DNA from: CAMTWB01 sp037441775 | GTDB lineage: Bacteria > Desulfobacterota > Syntrophia > Syntrophales > CAMTWB01 | DNA length: 28,373 nucleotides | Direction of reading: 5' to 3' | Assembly: GCA_037441775.1 (NCBI GenBank) | Contig: JBBIRO010000043.1 | Location: 1 to 28,373 of the forward strand | Part shown: piece after piece, positions 15,483 to 24,027 of the stretch | Numbering within the stretch: the stretch's first letter is position 1 | How the letters are laid out: the number at the start of each line of letters is the position of its first letter | Position numbers and translations under genes: made by a program | The notes under the pieces: generated by a model | What the model saw: only the letters and a program-made list of their open reading frames with translations | Databases searched by the model: none | Told to the model about the DNA's origin: nothing

Positions 15483-17099
15483 ATGAGCATCAATAAAATA
15501 ACCGATTCGATAACTTTACAAGAAATTGGACAGCGGCGAACCTTTGGGATCATCAGCCACCCCGATGCGGGGAAGACTACCCTGACAGAAAAACTCCTCC
15601 TGTTCGGTGGGGCAATTCAGATGGCGGGGGCGGTGAAGGCCCGCAAGACAGCCCGACATACCACCAGTGACTGGATGAGCATGGAGCGGGAGCGGGGGAT
15701 TTCCATCAGCACCTCGGTAATGAATTTTGATTATCGCAATTATAAGATCAATCTCCTGGACACACCGGGACATGAAGACTTTTCCGAAGACACCTACCGG
15801 GTCCTTTCCGCCGTGGACAGCGCTCTGATGGTAATCGACAATGCCAAAGGTGTTGAAAGCCAGACCCGCAAGCTTATGGAGGTCTGCCGGATGAGAAACA
15901 CCCCGATCATGACTTTCATCAACAAACTGGATCGAGAGGGAAAGCACCCGCTGGAGGTGATGTCCGAGATCGAAGACAAGCTGCAAATAGAATGTGTTCC
16001 GATGAACTGGCCGATCAGCATGGGAAAAACTTTCCGGGGCATCTATGACCTCTATCGGCGCCAACTCCATCTCTTCTCTCCCACCCACGGGGGGCGCATC
16101 AAGGAAGGGATAATGATCAAAGATCTTCAAGACGGGCGACTGGACAGCGAACTGGGGTCAGCAGCAACAGAACTTAGGGATGACATATCGCTTTTGGATG
16201 GAGCGGCAACACCTTTTTTGCTGGAGGAATATCTGAAAGGCAACCAGACGCCGGTCTTTTACGGCAGCGCCATTAACAACTTCGGCGTTCGAGAACTGCT
16301 TGACGCTTTTGTGGAGCTGGCGCCACCTCCCGGAGGCAGGCCGACGGTAAGCCGGGTGGTTTACCCCGACGAACAGCAGTTCTCCGGCTTCGTTTTTAAA
16401 ATTCAGGCCAATATGGATCCTGCCCACCGGGACCGGATCGCCTTTTTCCGGATCTGCTCGGGTCGATTCAACCGGGGGATGAGGGTGCGCCATCATCGTC
16501 TCGAAAAAGAGATCCAGCTCCACAATGCCACTATTTTTATGGCCCAGGAGCGAACCAACGTTGCTTATGCCCTGGCCGGTGACGTAATCGGAATCCATAA
16601 CCACGGCATTCTGAAAATCGGCGATACCCTGACCGAACAGGAACCTCTTTCCTTCAGCGGCATCCCCCATTTCGCCCCCGAACATTTTCGCAAGGTAATC
16701 CTCAAGGAGCCAATGAAGGCCAAACAGTTGGAGAAGGGACTGCTGCAACTTTCCGAAGAGGGGGCCGTCCAGCTTTTCAAACCCTTAAATGCCGCTGGCT
16801 TCATCCTGGGCGCCGTTGGGGTACTGCAGTTCGACGTGATCCAGGCCCGACTCAAAGACGAGTACAACGTGACAATCCAAATGGAACCCCTTAACTTAGC
16901 CACCGTCCGCTGGCTTTCCTGTTTGGACCAGAAGATAATGAGGGAACTGAAGAAGAATCTGCAGTCCAGCCTGGCCTTAGACGCCGAAGGGAATCTGGCG
17001 TATTTGGCGCAAAACGAATGGCGTCTGGCGGACACCATGAAGCTCTGGCCACAGGTGACCTTTGATAAAACCATCGAGATCCGGTCAACCAACCAATAG
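15483..17099 (+). CDS. prfC: Peptide chain release factor 3
   Basis: This is a 538-residue translational GTPase that recycles RF1/RF2 after termination. The ATG at 15483 was chosen because it gives the normal RF3 start and does not run into the preceding gene; a frame extension back to 15369 is non-homologous. GTPase motifs are complete: G1 SHPDAGKTT (25-33), G2 region ERERGISISTS, G3 DTPGHEDF (93-100) and G4 NKLDREG (147-153). The C-terminal domains (GVLQFDVIQARLKDEYNV) are present. It starts 40 bp after the acyl-CoA synthetase stop and ends 7 bp from the convergent HD-GYP gene. Confidence 0.96.
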   Translation: MSINKITDSITLQEIGQRRTFGIISHPDAGKTTLTEKLLLFGGAIQMAGAVKARKTARHTTSDWMSMERERGISISTSVMNFDYRNYKINLLDTPGHEDFSEDTYRVLSAVDSALMVIDNAKGVESQTRKLMEVCRMRNTPIMTFINKLDREGKHPLEVMSEIEDKLQIECVPMNWPISMGKTFRGIYDLYRRQLHLFSPTHGGRIKEGIMIKDLQDGRLDSELGSAATELRDDISLLDGAATPFLLEEYLKGNQTPVFYGSAINNFGVRELLDAFVELAPPPGGRPTVSRVVYPDEQQFSGFVFKIQANMDPAHRDRIAFFRICSGRFNRGMRVRHHRLEKEIQLHNATIFMAQERTNVAYALAGDVIGIHNHGILKIGDTLTEQEPLSFSGIPHFAPEHFRKVILKEPMKAKQLEKGLLQLSEEGAVQLFKPLNAAGFILGAVGVLQFDVIQARLKDEYNVTIQMEPLNLATVRWLSCLDQKIMRELKKNLQSSLALDAEGNLAYLAQNEWRLADTMKLWPQVTFDKTIEIRSTNQ

Positions 17100-17106
17100 A
17101 GGCTGG

Positions 17107-18471
17107 CTACTCCAGCGAGAAGCCTTTCTGTCGAAACAGGCGCAGGCAGGCTGCAACGACGTCCGTGTCAAAAAAGGTGCCTTGGTGGACGGAAATTTCT
17201 TCCAGAGCGCGGTCAATTCCCCGGGTCGGCCGATAGGGACGGTGCGAACCAATCGCCTCCACCACATCGGCGACACAGATGATTCTCGCCTCGATCCGGA
17301 TTGCTTCGCCCTTGAGGCCGGCCGGATAGCCGCTACCATTGATTTTTTCGTGATGCTGAAGGACAATTTCGGCAATCGGCCAGGGAAAATCGATCTCTTT
17401 TAATATATCGTAACCGGCCGTGGAATGGATCATGATCATATTGTATTCCAGTTCAGTGAGCCGGGTTGGTTTGGACAGGATTTCCGCGGGCACGGCGATT
17501 TTTCCTATATCGTGAATTGCCGCCGCCATCCGGATGGCATCAATGACTGCCTTGTCAAGCCCCATTTCCTGGGCAATCGCCCGGGCCAGATTCGACGTCC
17601 TCTTCTGATGGCCGGCAGTATATGGGTCCCTGATCTCCACCACCAGGGCCATGGCCTGAATTATCCCCTCCATGGCGTGGCGTAATTTAGTCAGAGTGTT
17701 GGTCAAATTTTCCTCCGCCTGCTTCTGGGAGGTTACATCCTTTGCTAATCCCTCATAATACAGCAAATTTCCCTGTCGGTCCGTCACCTTGCGGGCATAG
17801 AGTGATAGCCACTTGAAGTTCTCATCGATCTCTTTGGTTTTGAGCTCGATATTTCTTGCAACACCGTCTCTTTCCATGATCCCCCAAAAACTCTTCGCCT
17901 CCGGGGAATCTTTTAGTATTGCGGCCAAGCCGCCCTGGAAGCTGGAGAGAAGCTCCTCGGGGGTGCCATAGTTGATAATATTGGCCATTGCCTGGTTGGC
18001 CATGATGCATCTGCCGTCCGGAGTAAACTGGAATATGCCCTCATGGGCATTTTCGACCAGATTCCGGTATCTCTCCATAGATATCCTTAAGGCATCTTCA
18101 TTTCTTCTCTTTTCCATCGCCTGGTGAATGGTAAGCAACAGTTGCTCGATATTGAATGGTTTCTGTAAATACTGGTAAGCCCCGATATTGACGGCCTCAA
18201 TGGCGCTGGCGTGGGATGAATAGCCGGTCAAGACGATACATTCGGTAGATATGAACTCGGATTTTATATTCCGGATGATCTCCAGGCCGGAAATATCGTT
18301 CATCCGGATATCGATTAGCGCCACTGCCGGTTTCTCCCGTCTGATGTATTGTATCCCTTCCCGCCCGGAGTCAATTTCGGTTGTCTCGTATCCCTTCAGA
18401 CGGATAATATCAGCCATGGTCCTTCTGAATTTGATGTCACTGTCGATTATAACTACGGCATTATAAACCAT
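17107..18471 (-). CDS. Response regulator with REC, PAS and HD-GYP domains
   Basis: The protein has 454 residues, with GAGGA before the ATG. The receiver domain (1-120) has phospho-acceptor Asp54 (LIDIRM), Thr82 and Lys104. The PAS domain spans about 128-250 (ERYRNLVENAHEGIFQFTPDG to YYEGLAKDVTSQK). The HD-GYP domain spans about 262-450, with HDIGKI (His320/Asp321), LQHHEKINGSGYP and ADVVEAIGSHRPYRP. HD-GYP proteins hydrolyse cyclic-di-GMP; all signature residues appear intact, so an active phosphodiesterase switched by phosphorylation is likely. It lies 51 bp downstream of the REC-kinase gene on the same strand, probably in one transcript. Confidence 0.93.
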   Translation of the reverse strand: MVYNAVVIIDSDIKFRRTMADIIRLKGYETTEIDSGREGIQYIRREKPAVALIDIRMNDISGLEIIRNIKSEFISTECIVLTGYSSHASAIEAVNIGAYQYLQKPFNIEQLLLTIHQAMEKRRNEDALRISMERYRNLVENAHEGIFQFTPDGRCIMANQAMANIINYGTPEELLSSFQGGLAAILKDSPEAKSFWGIMERDGVARNIELKTKEIDENFKWLSLYARKVTDRQGNLLYYEGLAKDVTSQKQAEENLTNTLTKLRHAMEGIIQAMALVVEIRDPYTAGHQKRTSNLARAIAQEMGLDKAVIDAIRMAAAIHDIGKIAVPAEILSKPTRLTELEYNMIMIHSTAGYDILKEIDFPWPIAEIVLQHHEKINGSGYPAGLKGEAIRIEARIICVADVVEAIGSHRPYRPTRGIDRALEEISVHQGTFFDTDVVAACLRLFRQKGFSLE

Positions 18472-18522
18472 TTTTTCCTCAGTTCGTGGGTATGGCCTTA
18501 ATTCTATTGGTAACAGGTGTGA

Positions 18523-19818
18523 TCATTCGGCCGAAGTCTTTTCCGGGCAATAAACAGGTAGGGTCAGAGTAAATATGCTCCCCTGGAGCGGGTCGCTTTT
18601 GACCTCGATGGTACCGTCGTTGAGCTCGGCCAGATTCCGTGCCAGGGAAAGTCCCAAGCCGGGTCCTTGCCTGCTTAGGCTCACCAGAGGCTCAAAAATC
18701 ACATCCAGCTTGTCAGTGGCGATGCCACAGCCGGTATCAACGAAGAGCAATTGCAACCGGTCGTCCTTCACCTGCGATTGAATGGTAAGGCTGCCCCCCT
18801 CTGGCATGGCCTGATACGCATTATTGATAATATTGGAAATAATTTGCATGATATGCTCCGGATCGGCATATATCCGCTGTAGTTCGGGTATTGAATCGAT
18901 GTGGAGCTCAATTCCGGTCGGGGGAGGATTTCTCTCGATCACCGCGGTAATGAGTGGCAGGATGGCAATCTGGGCGCGGTCGGCCATCTTGATGGCAGTG
19001 ATATCAAGGAGATTATGAATGGTCCGGTTGGCGCGCTGAATTTCCGAATTGATTATTTCCAGGTAGTCTTGCACGGTTTCATCGCTTTGATCCAGGATTG
19101 ACCGGAGATAATAGCCCGCATTGGCGATGGTTGCCAGGGGAGTTCTGAGTTCGTTGCTTACTTCTCCGGCAACCTGTCCCAGGTGGGTCAGCCTCTCCTG
19201 ACGAAAGAGAGTTTTCTGGGACTCCATGAGGGCCTTGGTCCTTTCTTCCACCAACTCCTCAAGATGACGGGAGTACAGGGCCAAGCTGGCTTCGCTTGCT
19301 GCCAGTTTCCTGTTCGCATCTTCGAGCTCGACGACTTTTTCTTCCAGCTTGTTAAAGAGACGAATATTATGCTCAGCCAGAAAAGAATCCTCAGAAATCA
19401 AATCAGGGATGGTGGCAGGCCTGGCTTCATTTTCCATAACAAAATCGATGATCTGTAACAGCTCCGCAGGTGCAATCGGTTTCTTAATGATCCGATTGGC
19501 GCCAAGCGAGATAGCAAATTTCTCATCCTCCTCGTCAGTGTAGTTGCCGGTGTAGAAGAAAAATTTGGTGTCTTTATGGCAATCGTCAGCCTTAACAAAA
19601 CGGCAGAGCTGAAAGCCATCCATTCTAGGCATCAGGATATCTGAGATGATCAGAGCCACTGGGCCCGGTGCCAGAGCTTCCATGGCTGCTAATCCGTCCT
19701 TGGCGGTAAGCACCTCATAGCCGGCGGCAACGAGGATTCCTTCCAAGAGCTCAAGCCCCTGCTCATTATCGTCCACCACAAGAATTTTTCTTGGAGTTGA
19801 AATTTCAGCTTTTCCCAC
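18523..19818 (-). CDS. REC-histidine kinase hybrid with Asn in place of the phospho-acceptor His
   Basis: The protein has 431 residues; the start is GTG at 19818 preceded by GGAGG. It has no membrane span. The N-terminal receiver (about 9-130) has Asp16/17, Asp60 (ISDILMP), Thr90 and Lys113. A coiled coil (about 150-205) leads into the dimerisation helix, where the H-box reads GEVSNELRTPL. Residue 222, normally the phosphorylated His, is Asn (codon AAC at 19155-19153). The ATPase domain looks complete: N-box IINNAYQAM, G1 DTGCGIA (361-367), G2 GPGLGLS (385-391). As read it could not autophosphorylate in the usual way. It might act as a phosphatase, a dimer partner or an ATP-bound switch; a single-base sequencing error (CAC to AAC) would also explain it. 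Confidence 0.9.
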   Translation of the reverse strand: MGKAEISTPRKILVVDDNEQGLELLEGILVAAGYEVLTAKDGLAAMEALAPGPVALIISDILMPRMDGFQLCRFVKADDCHKDTKFFFYTGNYTDEEDEKFAISLGANRIIKKPIAPAELLQIIDFVMENEARPATIPDLISEDSFLAEHNIRLFNKLEEKVVELEDANRKLAASEASLALYSRHLEELVEERTKALMESQKTLFRQERLTHLGQVAGEVSNELRTPLATIANAGYYLRSILDQSDETVQDYLEIINSEIQRANRTIHNLLDITAIKMADRAQIAILPLITAVIERNPPPTGIELHIDSIPELQRIYADPEHIMQIISNIINNAYQAMPEGGSLTIQSQVKDDRLQLLFVDTGCGIATDKLDVIFEPLVSLSRQGPGLGLSLARNLAELNDGTIEVKSDPLQGSIFTLTLPVYCPEKTSAE

Positions 19819-20010
19819 TTATCCCCCTCCGGTTGGCTTTAAATTGTGGTTATGATACTGTTTTTCTTGAGAAGCATTACCACCTGATAACCATACCGGA
19901 TTCAATTTGTAACTTTTTAGTAGATTAGCTGAAGTATTGCAACTAATAAATATCTGTCGCACGAGTGGTTCTGGGTAGCAAAATATGATAGAAAGAGTTA
20001 AGGAATAAAT

Positions 20011-21348
20011 ATGGCTAATTATATGAAGCACCGGATCCTTATAGTGGAAGATGATGTTGTGGCCGCGGAATTCCTCAGTGAGGTTTTGGGACGGGCCGGT
20101 TACGAGGTGAATTGCTGTTTTTGCGCGGAAGAGGCCGTTTCCCTGGACCTTGGCTCCTACAATCTTTTGATTTCCGACATCAGGATGCCGGGAGGGGATG
20201 GGCTTTATTTGCTTAGGCACGTTCAGGAAAAATGGCCGGAACTGCCGGTTATTATGGTAACGGCATACGGATCCATGGAGACCGCCATGGAGGCGCTTCG
20301 GCTGGGGGCTTTCGATTATATCGGCAAACCATTTTCGCCGGAGGCTATCCGCTCACTGGTGAGTAAAGTTTTGGAGATCAAGAAATTCCAGCAGCAGCAA
20401 CGGGGCAGCCAGACCAGAAATGAAGAGAGCTATCGCTTTGTCGGCTCATCCGCTGCCATGGTGGAGCTTTACAAACAGCTGGCCCGGGTGGCGGATACCA
20501 ATGTCAGCGTTCTTATCGAGGGCGAAAGCGGCACAGGCAAGGAACTGGCTGCCCGGGCCCTCCATCAGTTGAGCTCCCGCCGCCTGAAGCCTTTTGTCGT
20601 TGTTCATTGCGGCGCGATACCGGAGAATCTTCTCGAGTCGGAATTGTTCGGTTACGAGAAGGGGGCCTTCACCGGCGCCGACCATAAACATCCGGGACTG
20701 CTGGAATCATGCGAGGAGGGCACAATCTTTCTCGATGAAATAAGTGAAATGCCCCCCTCCCTGCAGGGCAAGTTGCTGCGTTTTATGCAGAACGGGGAGG
20801 TACGCCACCTGGGGGGCCATCAAGTCCGCCGGGTAAACGTACGGGTCGTGGCCGCGGCTAATCGTAATATCGATCTCGAGACACAAAAAGGCACTTTCCG
20901 GACCGACCTCCTCTATCGTTTTGTAATCCGTATTGCGATGCCCCCGCTTAGGAAACATAGGGAGGACCTGCCGCAACTTGTGGAGGCGATACTGAAAAAG
21001 CTTGGTCACCCCTCCATCCGGCTTTCTCAAGAGACCATGGAGCTTTTGATCGCCTATGACTGGCCGGGCAATGTCCGGGAACTGGAAAACGTGCTCCAGC
21101 AGGCGATCCTGCTCTCTACCAGCATGCTTATCCTGCCGGAGAATCTGCCGCCCCGCCTTCACAAACCAAACGAGCTTAAGGAATCTGCTCTGTCGCCATT
21201 GGATGAGATCCAAAGGGAGCAGATTATAAAAACATTGAAAGATACCGGCTGGAATCAGAGCCGGGCGGCCCGGATATTGGGAATTGATCGCAAGACCCTG
21301 AGCTCTAGGATCAATGATTATGGGCTGACCCGGCCTTCTTTTCCCTGA
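20011..21348 (+). CDS. NtrC-family sigma-54-dependent response regulator
   Basis: This 445-residue protein has a receiver (6-120, Asp56 in ISDIRMPGGDG, Thr84, Lys106). The AAA+ activator domain (about 143-372) carries Walker A GESGTGKE (171-178), the sigma-54-contacting GAFTGA loop (218-223), Walker B TIFLDE (238-243) and WPGNVRELEN. A Fis-type helix-turn-helix (about 412-437, NQSRAARILGIDRKTLSSRI) binds DNA. It should activate sigma-54 promoters when phosphorylated. An AAGGA ribosome site precedes the ATG. The gene diverges from the REC-kinase gene across 192 bp and its 3' end overlaps the convergent membrane kinase gene by 38 bp. The likely partner is that kinase. Confidence 0.95.
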   Translation: MANYMKHRILIVEDDVVAAEFLSEVLGRAGYEVNCCFCAEEAVSLDLGSYNLLISDIRMPGGDGLYLLRHVQEKWPELPVIMVTAYGSMETAMEALRLGAFDYIGKPFSPEAIRSLVSKVLEIKKFQQQQRGSQTRNEESYRFVGSSAAMVELYKQLARVADTNVSVLIEGESGTGKELAARALHQLSSRRLKPFVVVHCGAIPENLLESELFGYEKGAFTGADHKHPGLLESCEEGTIFLDEISEMPPSLQGKLLRFMQNGEVRHLGGHQVRRVNVRVVAAANRNIDLETQKGTFRTDLLYRFVIRIAMPPLRKHREDLPQLVEAILKKLGHPSIRLSQETMELLIAYDWPGNVRELENVLQQAILLSTSMLILPENLPPRLHKPNELKESALSPLDEIQREQIIKTLKDTGWNQSRAARILGIDRKTLSSRINDYGLTRPSFP

Positions 21349-22849
21349 CCGGGGATGCGGCCGGCCGGTCGCGGTGGGGGAAAATCAATTCTACTTTTGT
21401 GCCGCGGCCGGGCTCGCTTACGATTTTAACAGACCCCTGGTGCAGCTTCATAATGTCATTGACGATGCTCAGGCCGAGTCCTCTTAATCCTTCCCCGGCG
21501 TGGGTGCTGAAAAACGGTTTCCAGATACGCTCAATTATTTCCGCTGAAATACCGGGGCCATTATCTTCCACCGATATAGTGAGAACCTCAGAAGTAGAGC
21601 AGCAATCGACCAGTACTGTTATCCTTCCCTTTCCTGCCAGGGCTTCACGCGAGTTTTCAATTAAGTTAAAAAGGGCTGTCTGTATCCGGTGGCGGTCACC
21701 GTAAATGGTGCAGTCCTGGTTTTCATCCTTGACGATCAAGATGATATTATCCTGTTTAATCATCGGCTCAATCAGCGCTGTTGTTTCTTTTAGCAAATCC
21801 CGGACGTTGAGGTTTTCAAATACCGGTTCCGGCGGGCGGGTCGCCTTTCTAATATTGCTGATTGTTGAATGCAGCCTTTCCGTCTGCTGAACTATCAAAT
21901 CCAATTTGCGCCGTGACTCTTCAGACAAGCGGTCATCCTCCAAAAGCAGCCTGGTCAGGCCGGCGATAGAGTGGAGGGGTGTCCCCATGTCATGGGCGAT
22001 ATTGGCGGTAAGATAACCCAGGGCGTTTAATTTTTCGAGCTGATTTAATTCCATCTGGAGCCGAATAAGTTCGCCGGTTGCCTCTTCAATCCGCTCCTCC
22101 AGGGTAGCGTTTAAGTCGCTGTTTCTCACCATTTCCTGTTCGATCTTGGCCGCCATGGAATTGAATTGGTCTGCCAGCCGCCCCAGTTCATCCGGGCGCA
22201 TTGCCAAAGTACGCTCGGCATAGTTGCCTTTTTCAAAGCTGCTGATCGTCCTGGTTATGAGCCTAAGAGGCTTGTCCACCAGCCAGCTATAACCCAGGGC
22301 AAAGATCACCATGATAAACATAATAAGCGCTCCCGAACTGATAAAAAGGAGCTCCTTTGCCTGCTTAAGGATTTCATGATACGAACGGGAATAAGAAAGG
22401 ATGCCCACGTAGGTTTTCTTGTCCTTTTCCGGTATGATCGGGTAGAGCAGTCCCAGGGCCGGACCGTTTTCTGTCTCCTCCTTGATGTAATGAATCTGGA
22501 ATTTTTTCGTTGCGGTCTTCAAGATTGCTTGCGGCCATTCGAAGTAGATCCGGCTTGCGCCGGCGATGTAATCGATACCATCGTCCGTCAGGGAGATGAT
22601 GTCCAGCCGGGCCAGACGGCTGTCCTGCATCAAGTGTTCTCTAAGAGCGTAATCCAGAGTAGCAATGCCTTCCGTGGTGGGAAAGTGGGCATAAAAATGA
22701 CTTACTGTCTCGGCCAGTCCGTGTAGTCTGCGCCCGTGCTGATCAATCAGTATCCGGTCCAGGGTGCGGATCTGTATCCAGCCCCAGAGGGTCATGGTTA
22801 CGACCAATCCAATAATAGTCATGACAATTAGTCTCGTGCGGATAGTCAT
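21311..22849 (-). CDS. Membrane-bound sensor histidine kinase
   Basis: The protein has 512 residues from the ATG at 22849, which has AAGGAA seven bases upstream; six extra codons further up lack a ribosome site. Membrane spans lie at about 8-28 and 166-190, with a periplasmic sensor domain between. A HAMP linker (about 190-240) and coiled coil follow, then the dimerisation domain with NIAHDMGTPL (His286 phospho-acceptor) and an ATPase domain with N-box NLIENSREAL, G1 DNGPGIS (429-435), F-box and G2 GLRGLGLS (454-461). It resembles NtrB/AtoS-type kinases that pair with NtrC-like regulators, matching its tail-to-tail neighbour at 20011. The signal is unknown. Confidence 0.93.
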   Translation of the reverse strand: MTIRTRLIVMTIIGLVVTMTLWGWIQIRTLDRILIDQHGRRLHGLAETVSHFYAHFPTTEGIATLDYALREHLMQDSRLARLDIISLTDDGIDYIAGASRIYFEWPQAILKTATKKFQIHYIKEETENGPALGLLYPIIPEKDKKTYVGILSYSRSYHEILKQAKELLFISSGALIMFIMVIFALGYSWLVDKPLRLITRTISSFEKGNYAERTLAMRPDELGRLADQFNSMAAKIEQEMVRNSDLNATLEERIEEATGELIRLQMELNQLEKLNALGYLTANIAHDMGTPLHSIAGLTRLLLEDDRLSEESRRKLDLIVQQTERLHSTISNIRKATRPPEPVFENLNVRDLLKETTALIEPMIKQDNIILIVKDENQDCTIYGDRHRIQTALFNLIENSREALAGKGRITVLVDCCSTSEVLTISVEDNGPGISAEIIERIWKPFFSTHAGEGLRGLGLSIVNDIMKLHQGSVKIVSEPGRGTKVELIFPHRDRPAASPVREKKAGSAHNH

Positions 22850-22891
22850 AAAAGTTCCTTTCTGCAAGGTGTCGGCAGATTATCAGAAAAC

Positions 22892-23170
22892 ATGATGTAT
22901 TGGCATGGAAATTTGTCAGGCGTCGTACCGATTCAGTTAGACGTGTTTAGGCAGTATGGGGATGCGATAAATTTGCTGGGAGGAGCCAGAACCGCCCAGT
23001 TCCCTGTAGCCGCGGGCCTTGTGCCCTTTGTTCAGGGGGCAATAGACAGAAGCGTTGCCGCCCACGAGGGGCAAAACCAGGTATTAGGTTTTGCTGACTT
23101 TTTAGTTAGCCTTCAATCTTTAACTGGCGTTTCTGGGAGCGTTGAGCACCTCACCCTGGTGCGGCATTGA
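22892..23170 (+). CDS. Unrecognised 92-codon open frame, doubtful
   Basis: This is the only long frame in the 400-bp gap between the membrane kinase and the Ala/Pro-rich protein. The translation (with LLGGARTAQFPVAAGLVPFV and HEGQNQVLGFADFLV) matches no family I recognise. There is no clear ribosome site before either ATG. It could equally be the antisense of decayed mobile DNA: the minus-strand frames across it hold several stops but read as partly protein-like. Confidence 0.2.
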   Translation: MMYWHGNLSGVVPIQLDVFRQYGDAINLLGGARTAQFPVAAGLVPFVQGAIDRSVAAHEGQNQVLGFADFLVSLQSLTGVSGSVEHLTLVRH

Positions 23171-23214
23171 CATGCATTCCGGCTGTCTAGCAAGGTATTT
23201 TCAGATGAAATGAC

Positions 23215-23250
23215 AAGGGGTGCGCAATGTCATGACGCTGCGCACCCCTT
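23215..23250 (-). terminator. Strong hairpin downstream of the Ala/Pro-rich gene
   Basis: AAGGGGTGCGCA (23215-23226) and TGCGCACCCCTT (23239-23250) form a perfect 12-bp stem with a 12-base loop. It begins 22 bases past the stop of the minus-strand gene. Only a weak T-rich tail follows on that strand (TGTCATTTCATC), so termination is likely but not textbook. Confidence 0.65.
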
Positions 23251-23271
23251 GCGGTCAGATGGTTGACTAAG

Positions 23272-23826
23272 TTATTTCTTCGCTGGAGCCGGAGCAGGAG
23301 CAGGCGCCGGTGCCGGAGCCGGAGCCGGAGCTGCCGGAGCCGCCGGAGCTGCCGGAGCCGCCGGAGCCGCCGGCTTAGCCGCTTCCTTCTTTACCTCTTT
23401 CGCTGGGGCCTCTTTCTTTGCTGCTTTCGGAGCCGGCTTGGCAACCGCGGTAGCCACGTTCTTGCCGTCTTTTACTACATAGCTTACCTTTACGTCATCG
23501 CCCGCCTTCACATCGGCCGCTGCCTTCTCCAGAGTGAACTCCATGGCTTCGACCTTGTCCTTTACGGTCCTTTCGATTTTCAGCGCCGTATCGGAAATGG
23601 CCACCACCTTGCCGGCAGCGCTCATTTTTGCCACCTTGGGTGCTTCGGGCTTTGCCGCCGGAGCCGCCGGAGCCGCCGGAGCTGCGGGAGCCGCCGGGGC
23701 TGCGGGAGCCGCAACCGCCGGCTTTGCCGCTTCAGGTTTAGCCGCCTCGGGTTTCGCCTGGGCCATAACGGATGTGGCAAACAGAATCATGGAAAGACCG
23801 ACAAACAAAACAAACAAACGCTTCAT
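23272..23826 (-). CDS. Exported Ala/Pro/Lys-rich repeat protein
   Basis: The protein has 184 residues, with GGAGG ten bases before the ATG. An N-terminal signal peptide (MKRLFVLFVGLSMILFATSVMA, cut probably before QAKPE) sends it out of the cytoplasm. Residues 23-62 are AKPEA and PAA repeats. Residues about 68-130 form a small folded-looking domain (GKVVAISDTALKIER, VKAGDDVKVSYVVKDGKNVATAV), similar in pattern to small beta-barrel (OB/SH3-like) modules. The tail has Lys-rich then PAA and AP repeats to the end. Such flexible arms may span the periplasm or bind the wall. The GCC-GGA type repeat tracts at DNA level make length variation likely. The function is unknown. Confidence 0.8.
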   Translation of the reverse strand: MKRLFVLFVGLSMILFATSVMAQAKPEAAKPEAAKPAVAAPAAPAAPAAPAAPAAPAAKPEAPKVAKMSAAGKVVAISDTALKIERTVKDKVEAMEFTLEKAAADVKAGDDVKVSYVVKDGKNVATAVAKPAPKAAKKEAPAKEVKKEAAKPAAPAAPAAPAAPAAPAPAPAPAPAPAPAPAKK

Positions 23827-24027
23827 AGTATACTACCTCCAAAGAGAATTTTGATGTGACCTATAAGCAAGATGCGGGCCATGAGGATGCAATCATGCGC
23901 GAATTCCTAAGAGGCTGATTTATTGAACTATTACCATAGTGATTTGCCAAGATGCCAAGACGGAAGAGCGTTTAGCTGGGTAATTTTTCCCCAACTATGA
24001 CCAGTGAAGTTTCCCGTTGTCCACAGT

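Noticed and set aside
22903..22921. Sigma-54-like site TTGGCATGGAAATTTGT
   Set aside because: At the required spacing the -12 position reads TG, not GC, so the core consensus is not met.
23263..23859. Plus-strand 198-codon Arg/Ser-rich frame
   Set aside because: It is the antisense of the Ala/Pro repeat gene; its composition is a by-product of the GCC/GGA tracts, while the minus strand has a signal peptide and a good ribosome site.
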